A stretch of 54,476 nt of DNA, from NCBI RefSeq assembly GCF_011065895.1, contig NZ_JAALCR010000036.1, forward strand, positions 1-54,476, read 5' to 3'. The stretch comes from Paludisphaera rhizosphaerae. GTDB lineage: Bacteria > Planctomycetota > Planctomycetia > Isosphaerales > Isosphaeraceae. Positions 11,001 through 21,900 of the stretch are shown here, piece after piece; the first letter of the stretch is position 1; every line of letters starts with the position of its first letter. A model generated the notes under the pieces. The model was not told the DNA's origin. It saw only the letters and a program-made list of their open reading frames with translations, and did no database searches. The position numbers and the translations under genes were made by a program.

Positions 11001-12887
11001 GAGGCCGCGATTCGAGTCGAGATAGGCGTCGCGATCGGAAGGGGGCGTCAGGGGATAATTGGTGACCAGGGGTAGCGATGGCCGTTGCCAGGCCACGAGC
11101 CGATCGGCCGGGAAGCCGAACCGGAACCGCCGCTGTGCTGCGTCCCAGGAGATCTCGGCGTAGAGCCGGCGTGCGTTGGCGATATTGAGGTCCCCGAGCG
11201 TTTCGGGGGGCGGCGTGACGAACGTGGCCGGCTGCAAGACCTCATCGAGTCGCGCCTCGAGCCTCTGGGCGCGGGCCTCGCGCTGCTCGTCGCTCTCCTG
11301 GTCGAGATCGAGGGCGTCCGCCTGGGTCGCCTCGGGCAGGGCGGCCGCGGTCAACGAAGGAACCGCGTCGCGGGGGGCGTCGGGGCCCGGTCCGGTGCGA
11401 GGCGCGAACCAGACGCGCGGGGTCAGGACCGTCGTGCGTGCCCCGTGCAACTCCAGGCGGAGGCTCTCGGCGCCGTCGGGGGCGCGGTCCAGGGCGATGG
11501 CGATATGCCCGGCCGCGAGGGCCTCGGTGCGCACCTCGAGGCCAGCGACCGCCTCGTCGCCATCGTCGGGGTCGAGGGCCCGCAGGAGCGCCCCGCTGAG
11601 CGTGTCCAGCGGAAGGACGCCCGACACGTCGCGCTCGGGCAGCCCCGGCGTGGGGGCCGACACGGGCCGTTCGGCATCGAGCTGGAGCCAGCCGTCGCGC
11701 GTGCAGATCCAGTTGCGGACTGGCTCGCGCGGGGCGTCCGGGCCAAGGTCGCCGGCCTGCTCGGGCAGGGGCGGCGGCCCTCCGGGCGGCGATGGCGGCA
11801 CGATCGGCACCGACAGGGCGACCAGCGACTCGGCCGGGAACCGGAAGTCCACCTGGCCCGAACCGCCGCGGTTGCTCGCCTCCAGGCGAATCGGCACCTT
11901 CGTGGGGTCGAAGATGCCCGACTCAAACTGCACCGGGCGATCCGAGTCGCGGGCGAAGGCGCCGCCGGATCGCTCCGCGCGGCCGGTCAGGGCGCGGGGG
12001 AAGAATGTGGTCTCGTCCGACCGACCGGCGGCGATCACCAGGCGCACGCCGGGCGGCCGGGCGTCCCACTCCAGCGCATCACCGTCGCGGAAGATGCGGA
12101 CGGTGCACTCCGCCGGCGGAGCGATCGCGAGGTTGTCGACGAACGTGTCGCTCCTCCGGGGCGCCGAGGGATCCGTGGCGTCGCCGTTGGTCTGGAGCCG
12201 GAACCTCTCGAACTGCTTGGCGTGCTCCCGGACGAACACCCGGGAGTCGGTCGGGAGGTCCGGGAACTGGAACGAGGTGAGGGACCAGAATCGGCCCCGG
12301 TGCCGTGGGTCGGCGTCAGGGCCGTCGACCAGGTCGCCGGCAAGCTGAGGCACGCGGAGCGCCACGGTCCGGTCAGCCGCGTCGGCGAAGAGGGCGCCCG
12401 GCAGTCTGCCCTGGAGGTACAGCCCGTCGGGCTCGATGCGCAAGTGCGTTACGGCCGACAGGTCGCCCGTGGGCCAGAGCGGTTCGATCCAGTCGGTCAG
12501 GTCGCCTCCAGCCAGGCCGGCCGTGGGGACGACGAAGGAGCCTTGCAGGAGGACGTCCAGCTCGGGATCGACGCCCACGGCCCGTCGGGTCCGGCCCAGC
12601 GCGATCGGCCCGATCGCCAGGTCCGACGCGGTGAGCGAGATGGACTCGGCGGAGTTCCCGGTGCGATGCAGGATAAGCGTGAGCCGGGCGTCGGTCGTCC
12701 GGGCGATCCGCCGCTGGTGGGCGGCGGGGTTTACGGTCAGGTCGTCCCCGAGAGTCGTCCCGAGGGTCAGCGCCTCGAAGGCGGCGCCCGCGGGGCGTTC
12801 GAGGACCACCTCGGCCCGCGCCTCCGGGTCGTGGATCGTGGACCAGGCGCGCGGGAGCGGTAGGAAGAGCGAGATCGTCTCGGCCAT
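5097..12887 (-). CDS. Giant β-rich protein (2596 aa) with internal WD40-like block
   Basis: This is one uninterrupted 2596-aa frame with an ATG preceded by GAGGAG six bases upstream. There is no signal peptide or membrane helix. The protein is rich in Asp, Pro and Arg, has only about six cysteines, and reads as many short β-strands joined by proline-rich linkers. Residues about 1280-1650 hold WD40-like units (for example DDAENVRAWDLTSDG, ITAIAVTNDGHVISGARDG, VWKRDVPF, RIVSADESGTLKIWP), probably one β-propeller. A short Glu/Arg coiled-coil-like stretch (DQESDEQREARAQRLEARL) lies near residues 523-545. I do not recognise the flanking parts. The gene starts 15 bp after the 3700-aa gene, so the two are almost certainly co-translated and probably work together. 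A scaffold or surface role is inference. Confidence 0.85.
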   Translation of the reverse strand: MAETISLFLPLPRAWSTIHDPEARAEVVLERPAGAAFEALTLGTTLGDDLTVNPAAHQRRIARTTDARLTLILHRTGNSAESISLTASDLAIGPIALGRTRRAVGVDPELDVLLQGSFVVPTAGLAGGDLTDWIEPLWPTGDLSAVTHLRIEPDGLYLQGRLPGALFADAADRTVALRVPQLAGDLVDGPDADPRHRGRFWSLTSFQFPDLPTDSRVFVREHAKQFERFRLQTNGDATDPSAPRRSDTFVDNLAIAPPAECTVRIFRDGDALEWDARPPGVRLVIAAGRSDETTFFPRALTGRAERSGGAFARDSDRPVQFESGIFDPTKVPIRLEASNRGGSGQVDFRFPAESLVALSVPIVPPSPPGGPPPLPEQAGDLGPDAPREPVRNWICTRDGWLQLDAERPVSAPTPGLPERDVSGVLPLDTLSGALLRALDPDDGDEAVAGLEVRTEALAAGHIAIALDRAPDGAESLRLELHGARTTVLTPRVWFAPRTGPGPDAPRDAVPSLTAAALPEATQADALDLDQESDEQREARAQRLEARLDEVLQPATFVTPPPETLGDLNIANARRLYAEISWDAAQRRFRFGFPADRLVAWQRPSLPLVTNYPLTPPSDRDAYLDSNRGLIPFVRAEPIGASGPRFVPVGFPARALPRLLDDDVAPPDFPRGEDDGWTPAREVRVFLPTLPGLEADIATRPTDWAYRHAVPALDEAYAEAREADDGPAVVNPGGRGPDLARVEGAAAFTIGTAEAAGASGWLPIGAAPIHDAVTAGLETANPRLTFRLGASTSAPITFDRGSGVAELSADLSSTFNDGPRPDFAALALTPVTAAQAGEEAIIHNGQPMLTRWSPTLGAVVALDGDGLVRAEPTGRDQLAWPPGATDPIVRRTASLTLRAAQAVHTLDLVGVTVGRAPEPDELGLERWSWTEGGTWPSLLGFPLYPLQLASLEADGTTVLRAVLLPRPPDVAADPLHAPGFAAGSVLLTFRPTAGADELELAEVAGDLDWRFPVPPEAPESEPRVERVVADVTLDSGGDSLALAIREVAVRHEVGLLRLVPGASADRDGSIVVDPAPDGPVLRARLQDSVERARDGARLVYQVALHVTPGAAGATEQTPVWDGYLFRWSSDLPEMEGTADRPRWELANGDPAPPVDGDGATQPTRWQLRLSRTSQDLVGVLGVEPHRIGARDLLFPIKALLRSPDVADRSWFRTTPLLRGFAAVTFTPGGDPATVPLPAVFAAEIPLSFAGRTADRTIQVFDPQDDTFHTLDRGTEAVALGDDGRPLPALDVRLANATLVGTSQDEIVFARSQEPGQLVSMSLPRNVTSSKPFVAGVTTRAMTVIRLIGRNIAVTVDDAENVRAWDLTSDGPPRPLPASPTSAIEGPLGIVTVADSRVSALGALPPNSGVEVVAWARISADGGSDAGVYVWEQNVNFLAEDVGPGSARLLRRVNPHIPGLSPTTTVPPVPDPGASAITAIAVTNDGHVISGARDGSLLVWKRDVPFTQLPVVFQRMEHGTLPISAVAALIAGDDRIVSADESGTLKIWPPPPDTGLTAPPATIHEAQAQHVIDHGSAVAALVPLGFDSTTQRTQFAVLDRDGAATLYKVLLASNFSGEDTVFQRERLDTRGASVRSIAPLPIDDKHIQLLLDGVAPPTRLEGVLRAGTAGLSIEVSGRLTAQDAIEYEDPSVPGARCTHRADLLFDRARVPLESLFRGAGPPRPLSLGAVVEHTYRFPRGPERVWQTPQVVRLMRAADFVAAYGVTRPADDDLVIDAGAVHWLQWVDRADREPGGAASVSNDRLSILLRPREVGRMQRGAPRTVRLPTVLQRDPFAPGLKVVLKVPTAAGAALDALTLAADTSGAQPIQPPPESLPVEVAEPPVDSRADADDSVSYFDRAAEAAWLDERFLHGLLIPRRTPGLAIDDLAQPPTGPVSPILNNTNVGLDSTHDLGDLAWLRLTARPSHLPEGAEDLRSLGPISRRRLQPQLAAATVANKHRPGGPESLSVARLDGPTLAEFPFVVESGAPATAGPSRGSALFQDVQLVVFEGGRFRRLERVQLPIGADPVAWASDLRAARRRRDALFLFVEASRLLLLPRSFQSAREDLRAAWPWEVEDGGEARPIPEPRCVSPGAVGGDLVGDPGLSLTVFGARPVGPHPVDRPVKGVAATRFRLAPTPADGPSGAGRLRAARIDPTQPLAYSALDEVRFAAQSEGRSYPRADPGALARRPDPAIAPEPDTVSLLLPLLDVVAWAARPGEQTRTTWSLRRVGAALGPAVRTSLRRPRAKPGVEEAVRLQALGQPVLAGRGRFCERAFRLTQVIDSTRFLPVNEDGDRRVYAVLTTRSELFRSSSGRDAASTGPARVYTGEPSELTLIAAAGGIPDVQTAENPDGTGPVPVAIPFLLYLNAGEDPKDVPDGPRKLKVGPPPLGDWKPVGDPADNVFLQKFPVPEGLSADFEILIMIFRRDLPPTPGDLPDLAPNGNDVRACLKVDRLDRQGRFRAPKMGVSLLARTRASDPVSGPYRLSGYGRLGDAAFTPIRPGRGRAPGDVDWSRLAGLRTLDRVDERDDPLDPFAYDVVVYGPGGELLPTDPPSSG

Positions 12888-12902
12888 GATGGGCTCCTCG
12901 CG

Positions 12903-15900
12903 TTAGGACGCGGACGGGGGTGGTGGGACGAGATCCGAGCGGACGCCGTTGCGCTCGACGTTGATCGGGAACAGGGTAGCGAAGTCGACCGGCGGCTTCC
13001 GGAGGGCGGCGTCGCGGAGCATCGCGAGCAATCCCTCCGAGGCGGGCCCCGAACGGCGGAATTCCAGGCGGAGCCTCAGCTCGCCGACGTGCGCCGCATC
13101 GCCGGCGTCCGGCTGGAGCGTCGGAGTAAAGCCCCCGGCGTCGGCCGCGATCGTCAGGCCGGGGAACTGCGACTCCGACTGGAACCAGAGGGCGTTGGTG
13201 AGCGTCGGCGGGAGCACCCGCGCGAGAGGGACGTACACAGGCGCCGGAGCGTCGGCCGGGTCGTCCTTGGGGTTGAAGTTCTCCCACACGAAGACCTGGT
13301 AGCTCAGGGCGAGGTCGGGCAGGAGTCCCAGCGGCACGCCCTCGGCATCGACGGAGACCCGCGCATCGGCCCCGACCCAGAGCCTTCGCAGCGCCTCGCG
13401 CATGTGGAAGAGCGGGTGGATCAGCAGCAGTTCGATTGAGAACGTCGAGGGGTTGGCGAGTTCGTACGACGCCCTCGCCCCCACGGTCTTCGGCCTCTGG
13501 CGCAGCTCGTCGTAGAGCGGCGCGACCCAGCCGGTGCGCGCCGGCGGGCTGCGGCGCCGGCCGGCGGTGCTCGACGCCGCGGCGCGGTACTCGTAATAGC
13601 CCGGCAGGTCGGGCGCGACGTAGCGGTCGGCCCCATAGATGCCGACCTCGGTGCCGGCGACCGGCTTCAGAAGTAGGTCCTCCAGTGCCTCGCCGGGGCG
13701 CGCGACGAAGACGGGGCCGTCCGGGTCGTGGGCGGGATCGTCCGACGCATGGTCGAGGTCGTTCGCCCGGAGCCAGGCGCGGTAAGCGTCCCATGAGAAA
13801 CCCGTCTCGACGCGGGCCGGGATCTGAGCGGCGAAGAGGTCCAGGCGAGTCGCCAGCGCGGGTTCGATGCGCCTCTCGAACACGACCACCTGCGAGGAAT
13901 ACTGGCCGTAGGCTTTGGAGGCGGCGTTGGCCGTGCTGGCGAAGGCCGCGGGGTGGCGGAACACCAGCGCCTGGACGGAGCCGGGCAGAGGCGTGGCGAT
14001 GATGTTGTGGGCGACCAACTCGCGGGTACGGTCGATCGGCACTTCCGTCCAGCTTTCCGCCGGGATCGTCTCTGGGCGCAGCGGCTCGTCGGTCGGGTCC
14101 GCGGGGTGGGCGGCGAGACCGAGCATGGCGCGGACCTGGTCATAGCGCCGCACCGGCTCGACGGCGATCCGATAAAGGTGGGCCCAGGTGTCGGGGACGC
14201 TCAGGTCGAGCCGGATGCGGCCCTGTGCGTCGATCGGCAGGGTGATCGTCCCGGAGGCGGGGCCGGCTGGGTTGGCGTCGGCCGCGTCGGCGGGTCGTCC
14301 GACGGGTTGGGGGCCTCCCCGAGCGAGGTCGCCCCGCGTCTCGCGACGCAGGACCACCGCGGGGGCCGTCCCCAACAGCCCCAGCCGCCGATTCACCTCG
14401 TCGCGGAAGCGCGTCAGGTCGTCCGCCGGGATGGAGTCGAGCGCCGTTCCGGCGACGTCGGCGTCGTGATCGACGAGGCGGAGCTGCCGCGCCAGACCGA
14501 GCGAGACCGAAGGATCCGTGAGGGCGATCGGCTGGCGGACCACCAGGCGAAGCACGTCCAGGGGGGTTCGCTCGTCCTCCCCGACGAAGCTCACTACCCG
14601 GAGGACCGCCCGAAGCGGCGCGGTTACCGCCGCGCCGCCGACGACCGCGAGATCGATATCTCGGTCGGCCTCGGACGCGAAGGCGGCCATGGCCTGCTCG
14701 GCGCGGACGGGCCGGTCGTCGTCCGGGGTGCGGAAGCGGCACTCGCACGAGCGGCCCAGGGCCTCGGCGGTGAGCCAGCCGTAGGGATCGACCTCGGTCC
14801 CAAGGTCGGCGACGAGTGAATCGAGGCGAGCCCGGGCGGCCGGGTTTCCTTCGCGGGGGATGAGCGACCAGTCGGGCAGCGGCCGGGTGAATCTCAGCTC
14901 GACCTCGACAGCGTCTCCGAGCCTCTGAGACAGCGAGTCTCGCAGGATCTCGGTCCCCAACCGCAGGGCCTTGTGCAACCAGACCGGGCCGAGGTTGGAC
15001 TCGCGCGGGCCGCCTGCGAAGGCGTCGCCCAGGGCCTGCGAGGCGGGCGGGGTGTCCGCGCGGAGCGTCGGGTCGACCCAACCGGGAGAGGGCATGGCGA
15101 CCCAGTCCGCCCGGGGCGTCAGCGGGATGGGGGGGGCCGCGCCGACTCCGTCGCCGGTGAGGCGGGTCACCAGCTCATCGAGCTCCGCCGGCCTCGTGGG
15201 CGCGCCCGGAGCGAGTTCCGCGGACGGTTCGAACGTCCGGAGGCCGATCACCGCGACAGTATCCGGCTGGGAGCGGTAATAAGCCTCGGGCACGACCGAT
15301 ACGGCACGTGCCGGGGCCGGGAAATCGGCATCGGCCTCAGGGACCATGCCGACGAGCAAGGCCGGATCGTGGTGGTCGACTCGGTGGATGCGATAGCCGA
15401 TGACCGGGTCGAACGCGAGGTCGTCGGCCTCGGTGGCGCGGCCGCGGCGACGGGCGTCGTGGGCCCATTCGACCGCGACGCGGGGCGCGTCCGCCTCCTC
15501 CGCGTCGTCGTCCGGCAGGGCCGGGTACTCGGCGACGGCGCGGATGGCGGTCGCAGGCAAGAACTCGCGCGCCCGCTCCTCCGCGGGGAGCCATTCCAGG
15601 GCCTCCACCGGGTTGCCCCGATTGGCTTCGAGGACGAACTGGGCATCGCGTTCGGTGTCAGGGACGTTCGGGGTCTCCCTGTTCAGGGGGGTCACGGCGT
15701 GCCGGCAGCGGGTCAGAGGCGAACGCTGGAGCGGGCTGATGCGGGTGGCGGGGACTTCGCGGCCGACGTACAGCTCGAGCGCCTCGCCGGGGACCTCCCC
15801 GAGCGCGGCCCGCAGGGCCTCCTCGTCGAGGAATACGCGGTATCCGGCGGTGACTTCCGGGAAGTCGCCCGAGCGGGGGTCGCGACGTCGAATCCGCACC

Positions 15901-18900
15901 GGCTCCCAGGTCAGAGCGAACCCGTCCGAGAGGGCCTGGACTTCCGCCCAGGGGACCGTGCGCGTCGACTCCGATTCGGCGAACCGGACGTCGGGGAAGG
16001 CGTCGTCGGCGGCCCGCGAGGGGACGCCCCGCACCAGCCGCGTCTGGACCGGGGGGCGGGTCTCGAAGCCGTAGGCCCCGACGGTCGTGGCCGGCACGCG
16101 GCGGTACAGGACCCGAAGCTGGTCTTTGAGGAAGTCGGGCCGCTCGGTCTCGGCCTGCGTGCGCGCGGGGACGGCCGCGACGACGATCTCGACCCGCCCC
16201 TTACGGTGCGGCGGCTCGCTGTCGATCCAGTGCAGAGCCAGCGCCTGGCCGACCGACTCCAGCGGGGCCAACGTCCGCCTCTGGACGTTCAGGAGGAACG
16301 AGGTCAGCAACCGGTCGGTCGCCCGGGCCTCAACCCGGTATTGCAGGAGGTCGTTCTCCTGCACGCCTCGGAGGTCGTCGTCGACGAACTGCAGCTGCGG
16401 CTTAACCAGGGTCTCGCCGTTACTGCCGGCGACCAGCCAGACCGGGAGGATCTCCACCGCGCGCGGCCGATCGGCCGGGCGGCTGAGGTTGGTCCGCGTG
16501 ACGACGAACTTCTCCAGCTCCTGGTACGGCAGGAAGGCGTCGTCGCCGTCTCCGTCTCCGTCTCCGTCTCCGTCGTCGGTCACGGTCCGGCGGACGTCGG
16601 CCGCGTCCTCGCGCAGGAATCGCCAGGTCAGGCCGATCTGCTGGGCCGATTGATAGACCGGGCCGGGGAAGATGTCGTACTCCGGCGGGGCCGACAGCTG
16701 GCCCCGGGGGCCCAGGACCGACACGAGGCGCCGGTCGCCGTCGCCGCCCAGGGTCATCGGCACGGGGGCGCCGCTGTCCTCCTGGAGTTTGATCAACAGG
16801 GGGACCGGGTCGGCGACCCGGAGCCTCTCGTCCGTGTCGGGGAACTCGGCGAACTCGAGGACCAGCCGCAGGTAGGGGGCGATCCGGTAAGGTTCGTCCA
16901 GCTCTCCCGGCACGCGGGGAACCGAGTCGTCTGGCTGGAAGTCCACGCCTCCGCTCAGCCGGCCATCGCCCAGCAACTCGAGGAGTTCGGCCAGGATGAG
17001 CCCGGACGAGAGCCGGCCCCCCTGCTCCTCAACCTCTTCGATGGGCGTCACCTCCACGACCTCCGACTCGCGACGCCGCAGGATGAGTGCCTGGCGCGTG
17101 CCGTCTTCGTCAAGCGCCACCAGCCAGATGCGGGCCCCCCCCGGGGGAACGGGGTTGGTCAGGCCCCAGACCGCCCGATAGCGCGCGGTCAGCTCGTCGG
17201 TCTCGGCCGTCGCCTCGGCGGGGCGGTCGAGCCGTAGCTCGGCCACCTCGAACGGCGGGGCGACCGTCCCCGCCGGCAACTGCAGGAGCGTCGAGAGCAT
17301 GGCATGGACGGCGGTTACGTTCGCGTCGCCGGAGTCGGCCCGGAAGATGACGGGCGTCTCCCGGAGGTCGCGGGTCCGGCCCTCCAACTTGGCGAAGTCG
17401 AGAGGGGTCGGGACGACCCTCGGCGGGCTGTCGGGTGGGCGCGAGTCCCGCTTCCACGCCTCGGTGAGGGCCGTGTCATAGTCGCTGTCGGTGCGGCTCA
17501 GGTTCGGCGAGACGGGGCCCCCGGCCGGCTCCAGGCCGGCCGTCTCGTCGTCGGTCGTCGCCGCGCCAGGCCGGGTCGCCCGCTCGTCGGCGACCTCCGT
17601 CTGGAGAGTGCTGTCGAACCGGTTCTGGCTGGAGGCATTCCCACCTGGCGGCACTTCCACGATGCCCAGCAGGTCGGCCACTAAGATCTCCTGGGGTCGC
17701 CTGTTCGGGTCGTGCTCGTCAAAGGCGATTTGATCGGCGCGGTGCTTGAGATCCTCCGTCCATCGGATTGACCCGTTCACCGAGACGCCGTCGGCTCTGG
17801 AGCCGACGAAGCCGAGGAACTCCGGGTGGCCGTCAGTTAGGGGTACGTCAAACCGCTCGGTGTCGTCGGCCGATTTCGGGGCCGGGTATTCGAGGCCCGG
17901 CTGCGGGAAGAGGAGGACCCGGATGACCTTTTGGCCGTCGGCCCGCGCGAGCCGTTGGAAGCGGTATTGCCAGTCGGTCGCCGCCTCGATCGTCGCGGCG
18001 GCCAGCGCGAAGGAAACTCCCCCGAGGAGGCGAGGCGGGAGCAGCTCGGTGATCCTCTGGCGGATCTCCTCGATCTGGCCGGGCTCGTGCTCGAAAGCGA
18101 CGCGGCCCGCCAGCCGGTAGCCGCTGATCGAGACGGCGATCTCCGCCTCGCCCCGGAAGCCGACGTTCGCCTGGCTGTCGAGCGCGGCCGTCAGCGCCGC
18201 GTTGATCGCCAGATCGAGCGTGCGCCGGAAGCGGATCGTCTTGGAGATCTTCAGCCAGCGGCTGATCTTGATGCGGAAACTGGCCTCAGCCGCCGCAAAC
18301 AGCCTCACGGTCGTCGCCAGCCGGACGTCCCCTACGAGGAACGTCCGGAACTGGGTGTCGATCGCCCCGGCGAACGAGGCGCGAAAGAGGCCCGAGCCCT
18401 CAATGCCGATGGTTGCGCGGGCCGAGCCGAACCCGACGTCAAACCCCCACTCGGCCTGCGCGCGGAGCTGCACCGCGATGGCGTAGTTCAGGCCGAAGGT
18501 CGTGACGCCCCGGTACAGCCCGAAGCGGAAGCCCGCGGTCAATTCCCCCTCGAAGGGCCCGAGCCGGTACGGGCCGATCTTCGTCTGCCAGGGCCAGCCG
18601 ACCTCCAGCAGCAGGCCGTCCGGGTCGGCCGAGAAGAGCATGGTGGTCTCGACGCGCGACAGCACTTCGCCCAGGAGCTTCGGCGTGCTCCCCCCGAGCT
18701 TGGGCCTCGGGAGCGTCCGGAACATGGCGAAGACGCGGCGCTCGCGCACCGAGATCCCCAGGGCTCCCCGACCCACCGGCCGCTGGATGAAGGCCGGGTC
18801 GCGCGTCTCGTCGGGCGACGTGAACAGCCAGAGGTTCACCCCGGCGATGATCTGCAGATCCTGGTCGATCGCCAGCAGAATACTGCCGGCGAACGGGTGG

Positions 18901-21900
18901 GGCTGGTCGCGCTCCAGCTTGCTGTAGGTGATCAGCCCAGAGCCGACGAGCATCCACTTGAGCGGACCGCGCCGGTTGGCGGGCCGCGCCGGCACCCACG
19001 ACTCGACCTGCCGAGGCTCGGGTAGGCCTCGGGGGTTGTCCACCAGCGCCACGACCTTCTGGGGCAGCGGCAGGTTCGAGGGCTCCAGCCCCCGCAGCGC
19101 CTGGTACACGCCGATGCCGACCCCCAGCGACCGGAGGAAGAACCCGGCGAAGAGGGCCGCGTCGAAGTCGGCCTCCACGAACACCGCCATCGACGGGACC
19201 ATGTCCCCATTGAGGGCACGCACCCGCGTGAGCTTGACGATGCCGCTCATGCGCGGCAGCGACTCCGTCGTGATGGCGAAACCGCCCACGAAACCGGTCT
19301 CGTTCTCCAGCTCGACGAATTCCAACTCGCCGTCGAGGCGAAACCCGCCGGGGACGTCAAAGCTCGCCGCGATCCTGCCGACCCGGAAGTCCGGCGGGCC
19401 AAAGCCGTGCTCGCCCGGCGTGATCGTGATCCCGCTGAGCGTCAGCGAGGAATCGACGCCCGGCAGATTCGACAGCGTGATGTCCCCTTCCAGTTCGTAC
19501 TCGTTCCCCGGCGCGATCGTCAGCGCCCGCAGCTCGACGTTCAGGACGTCGGCGAACGAGAACCGTTTCGGCGGGAAGTCGAGCCGAATCCGGGCGGCGC
19601 TGAGATGGAGCAGGTCCAGGTCCTCGAAATCGACTGCCACGCCGCCGAACAGGTCGGACAGCTCGCGCACCTCGCGCGCCGACCGCCCCACCGGAGGCGT
19701 GAACTCGATCCGGCCGGTGAGCCGGGCGCGGCTGCTCCACTTGCCGCCCTTGAACGCGATGCCCAGGCTGAACGCCGTCAGACGAAAAAGCGCGAACAGA
19801 GCGGCCACGCGGAACTCGCTCACCCCCGCGATGTCGAGCGTGCCGGCGCAATCGAGCGTCCCGGTCGCGTCGTCCTGCGACAGGTTGATGCGGAGCGTCC
19901 CCACGGCGTCGTCGAAGTAGCGCAACGTCGCCGACGCCTGGAGGCTGCCCGCGACAAGCCGGCTGTCCTTGAAGGCGATCTCGCCGACGACGGGCGGACG
20001 CCCAGGGTCGTCGCCGGACTTCTCGGGCGATCGAACCGCGACTGCCCCCTCGAATCCCGTGTCGGTGCCGGCCCCCAAGTCGACGCCCTCGGCCCTCGCC
20101 GACCCTTTCAGGTCGATCCCGGCGGAGTGGAGCCGGAACTCCTCCAGGTCGAACGTGAACCGAAGGGCCTCGGGCCGATCGGCCGCGACGGCGTCGGAGC
20201 CAGGGACCCGGACCGAGATCGGCTGCGGCGTGGTCTTGCGCGACTCAGCCCGATCCCAGGTGATGCTGGGCGCCCTCGGGTCGCAGACGAGCCGGAAGGC
20301 CGTCCCCACGGGCACGTGCAGAGAGACCATCGCGTTGCCGAACCGCGAGCCCGCCGCCTCGCCCGTACGCACCAGCGTCTCGGCCGTGCAGCGAAGCGCA
20401 CCGGGCCGGAACCGCAGTCGGCCGCCGTCATCCCCGGGCATGGTGAAGACGAACGTGCCGTCCGCCGCGAGCAGCTCACCTTCCCCCTCGCCGGCCACGT
20501 GCACCCGCATGCAGGCCCGCAGCCGCGCCTCGCCCCCCTCGACGGCGAAACTGGTCGCTTGGCCGTCGCCGCACTTGTCGAACGTCACCGAGGTCGGCAG
20601 GGCCGCCCCCAGCACGCGGCCCGAGAGCGACCGGAGCCGCCGGCCGGTGGCGACGTCCGGCGGCTCCACGCCGTCGAAGAGCTCCCGGACGAGGGCAAGA
20701 GTCAGCTCCGGATAGCCGCCGGTCCATCGGATCGCCCGAGGTCGCGCGCCGGCGGAGAGGGCGCGGGCCTTCAGGTCCACCAGCCAATCCGAGTCCGCGC
20801 CCGAGGCGGACCAGACATTGTTGACGACCGCCTTGGAACCCTGGAAGACGTCGAAGAGGTCGAGCCGCAGGCGCGCCGAGACGTCCTCGGGCAAGTCCAA
20901 CGTCAGCCCTTGCTCCGGCGTGTAATGGAGCGTCAGCGCGCCAGTTCCGGTGGCGAGCGCGAGTCGAGCCAGGGGCGAGCCGAGGTCGATGCCGATCTCC
21001 CCCTTCAACGTGGTCGTCAGCTCGGGCCGGAGCGTGCCGTCTTGCCCGATCGTCAGCCGAAGCGCCGCCGAGATCCCGTTGTCGGCTCCGCTCCCGATCA
21101 GCTCCAGCACCAAGGGGAGGCCGTATTCCAGGGGCGAAAGGCGGTCGGGCTTCTGCTCGAAGAGCGCGCCCGATCGGAATTCCAGCGCCGCCTCCTCGGC
21201 GTCTCCGGGCGCCAGGGCGAATCGGAGCCAGGGCGGGGTCCGACCGGCAGGCTCGTCGAGGTCGCCGGTGGAGGTGGCGAACGACCAACGGAGCGGGCGG
21301 GGCAGAAGCTTGTGGTCGAGCACCACGTCGAGATGCGCCGCGACCGCGAGGTCGGGACCGTTCGGCCGGACCTCGTCCACGACGAGGCTGGCGCTAAGCT
21401 TCACGCCCAATTCGTCCGTGAAATGCGACGCGCCGAGCACGCGCTGCAGATCCAGTTCGAACGACTTCCCCTCCAGGTCGCCGGGGGCTGTCAGCCGCCT
21501 CGCGGTGAGGCGACCGTCGTTCGCCAGGGGGAGCGGGCCTCCGGATTTGGCGAAGTTGGCGACGTGCAGGGCGTCCTGATCGCCGTCTGGCTCGTCGCCG
21601 GCCGCGACGTTCACCGACGCTGGGGAGACGACCGGGATCGCGAACCCGAAGACCCGATCCGGGAGCTTCACCGGGGGGGCGGTCGCTCCCGCGTCGTCCT
21701 CGGCCTCGTCGAGGGTCACCAGACCGCCGAGGTCCAGCGCGGTCAGGGCGATGGCCTGGACCTGGCACTCGCCGGTCTCGCTGAGCGGACCGATCAGGGC
21801 CAGGCCGAATTTCTGGTTCGGCTTGGCCGCCCCTGGGGGCGCGGTGCCAGTTGGGATGAGCTGGAATGTCTCCGACGGATTCAGGTTATGGAACGGGTCA

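Noticed and set aside
16546..16576. CRISPR-like repeat
   Set aside because: The 6-bp units are directly adjacent without spacers and lie inside a coding frame.
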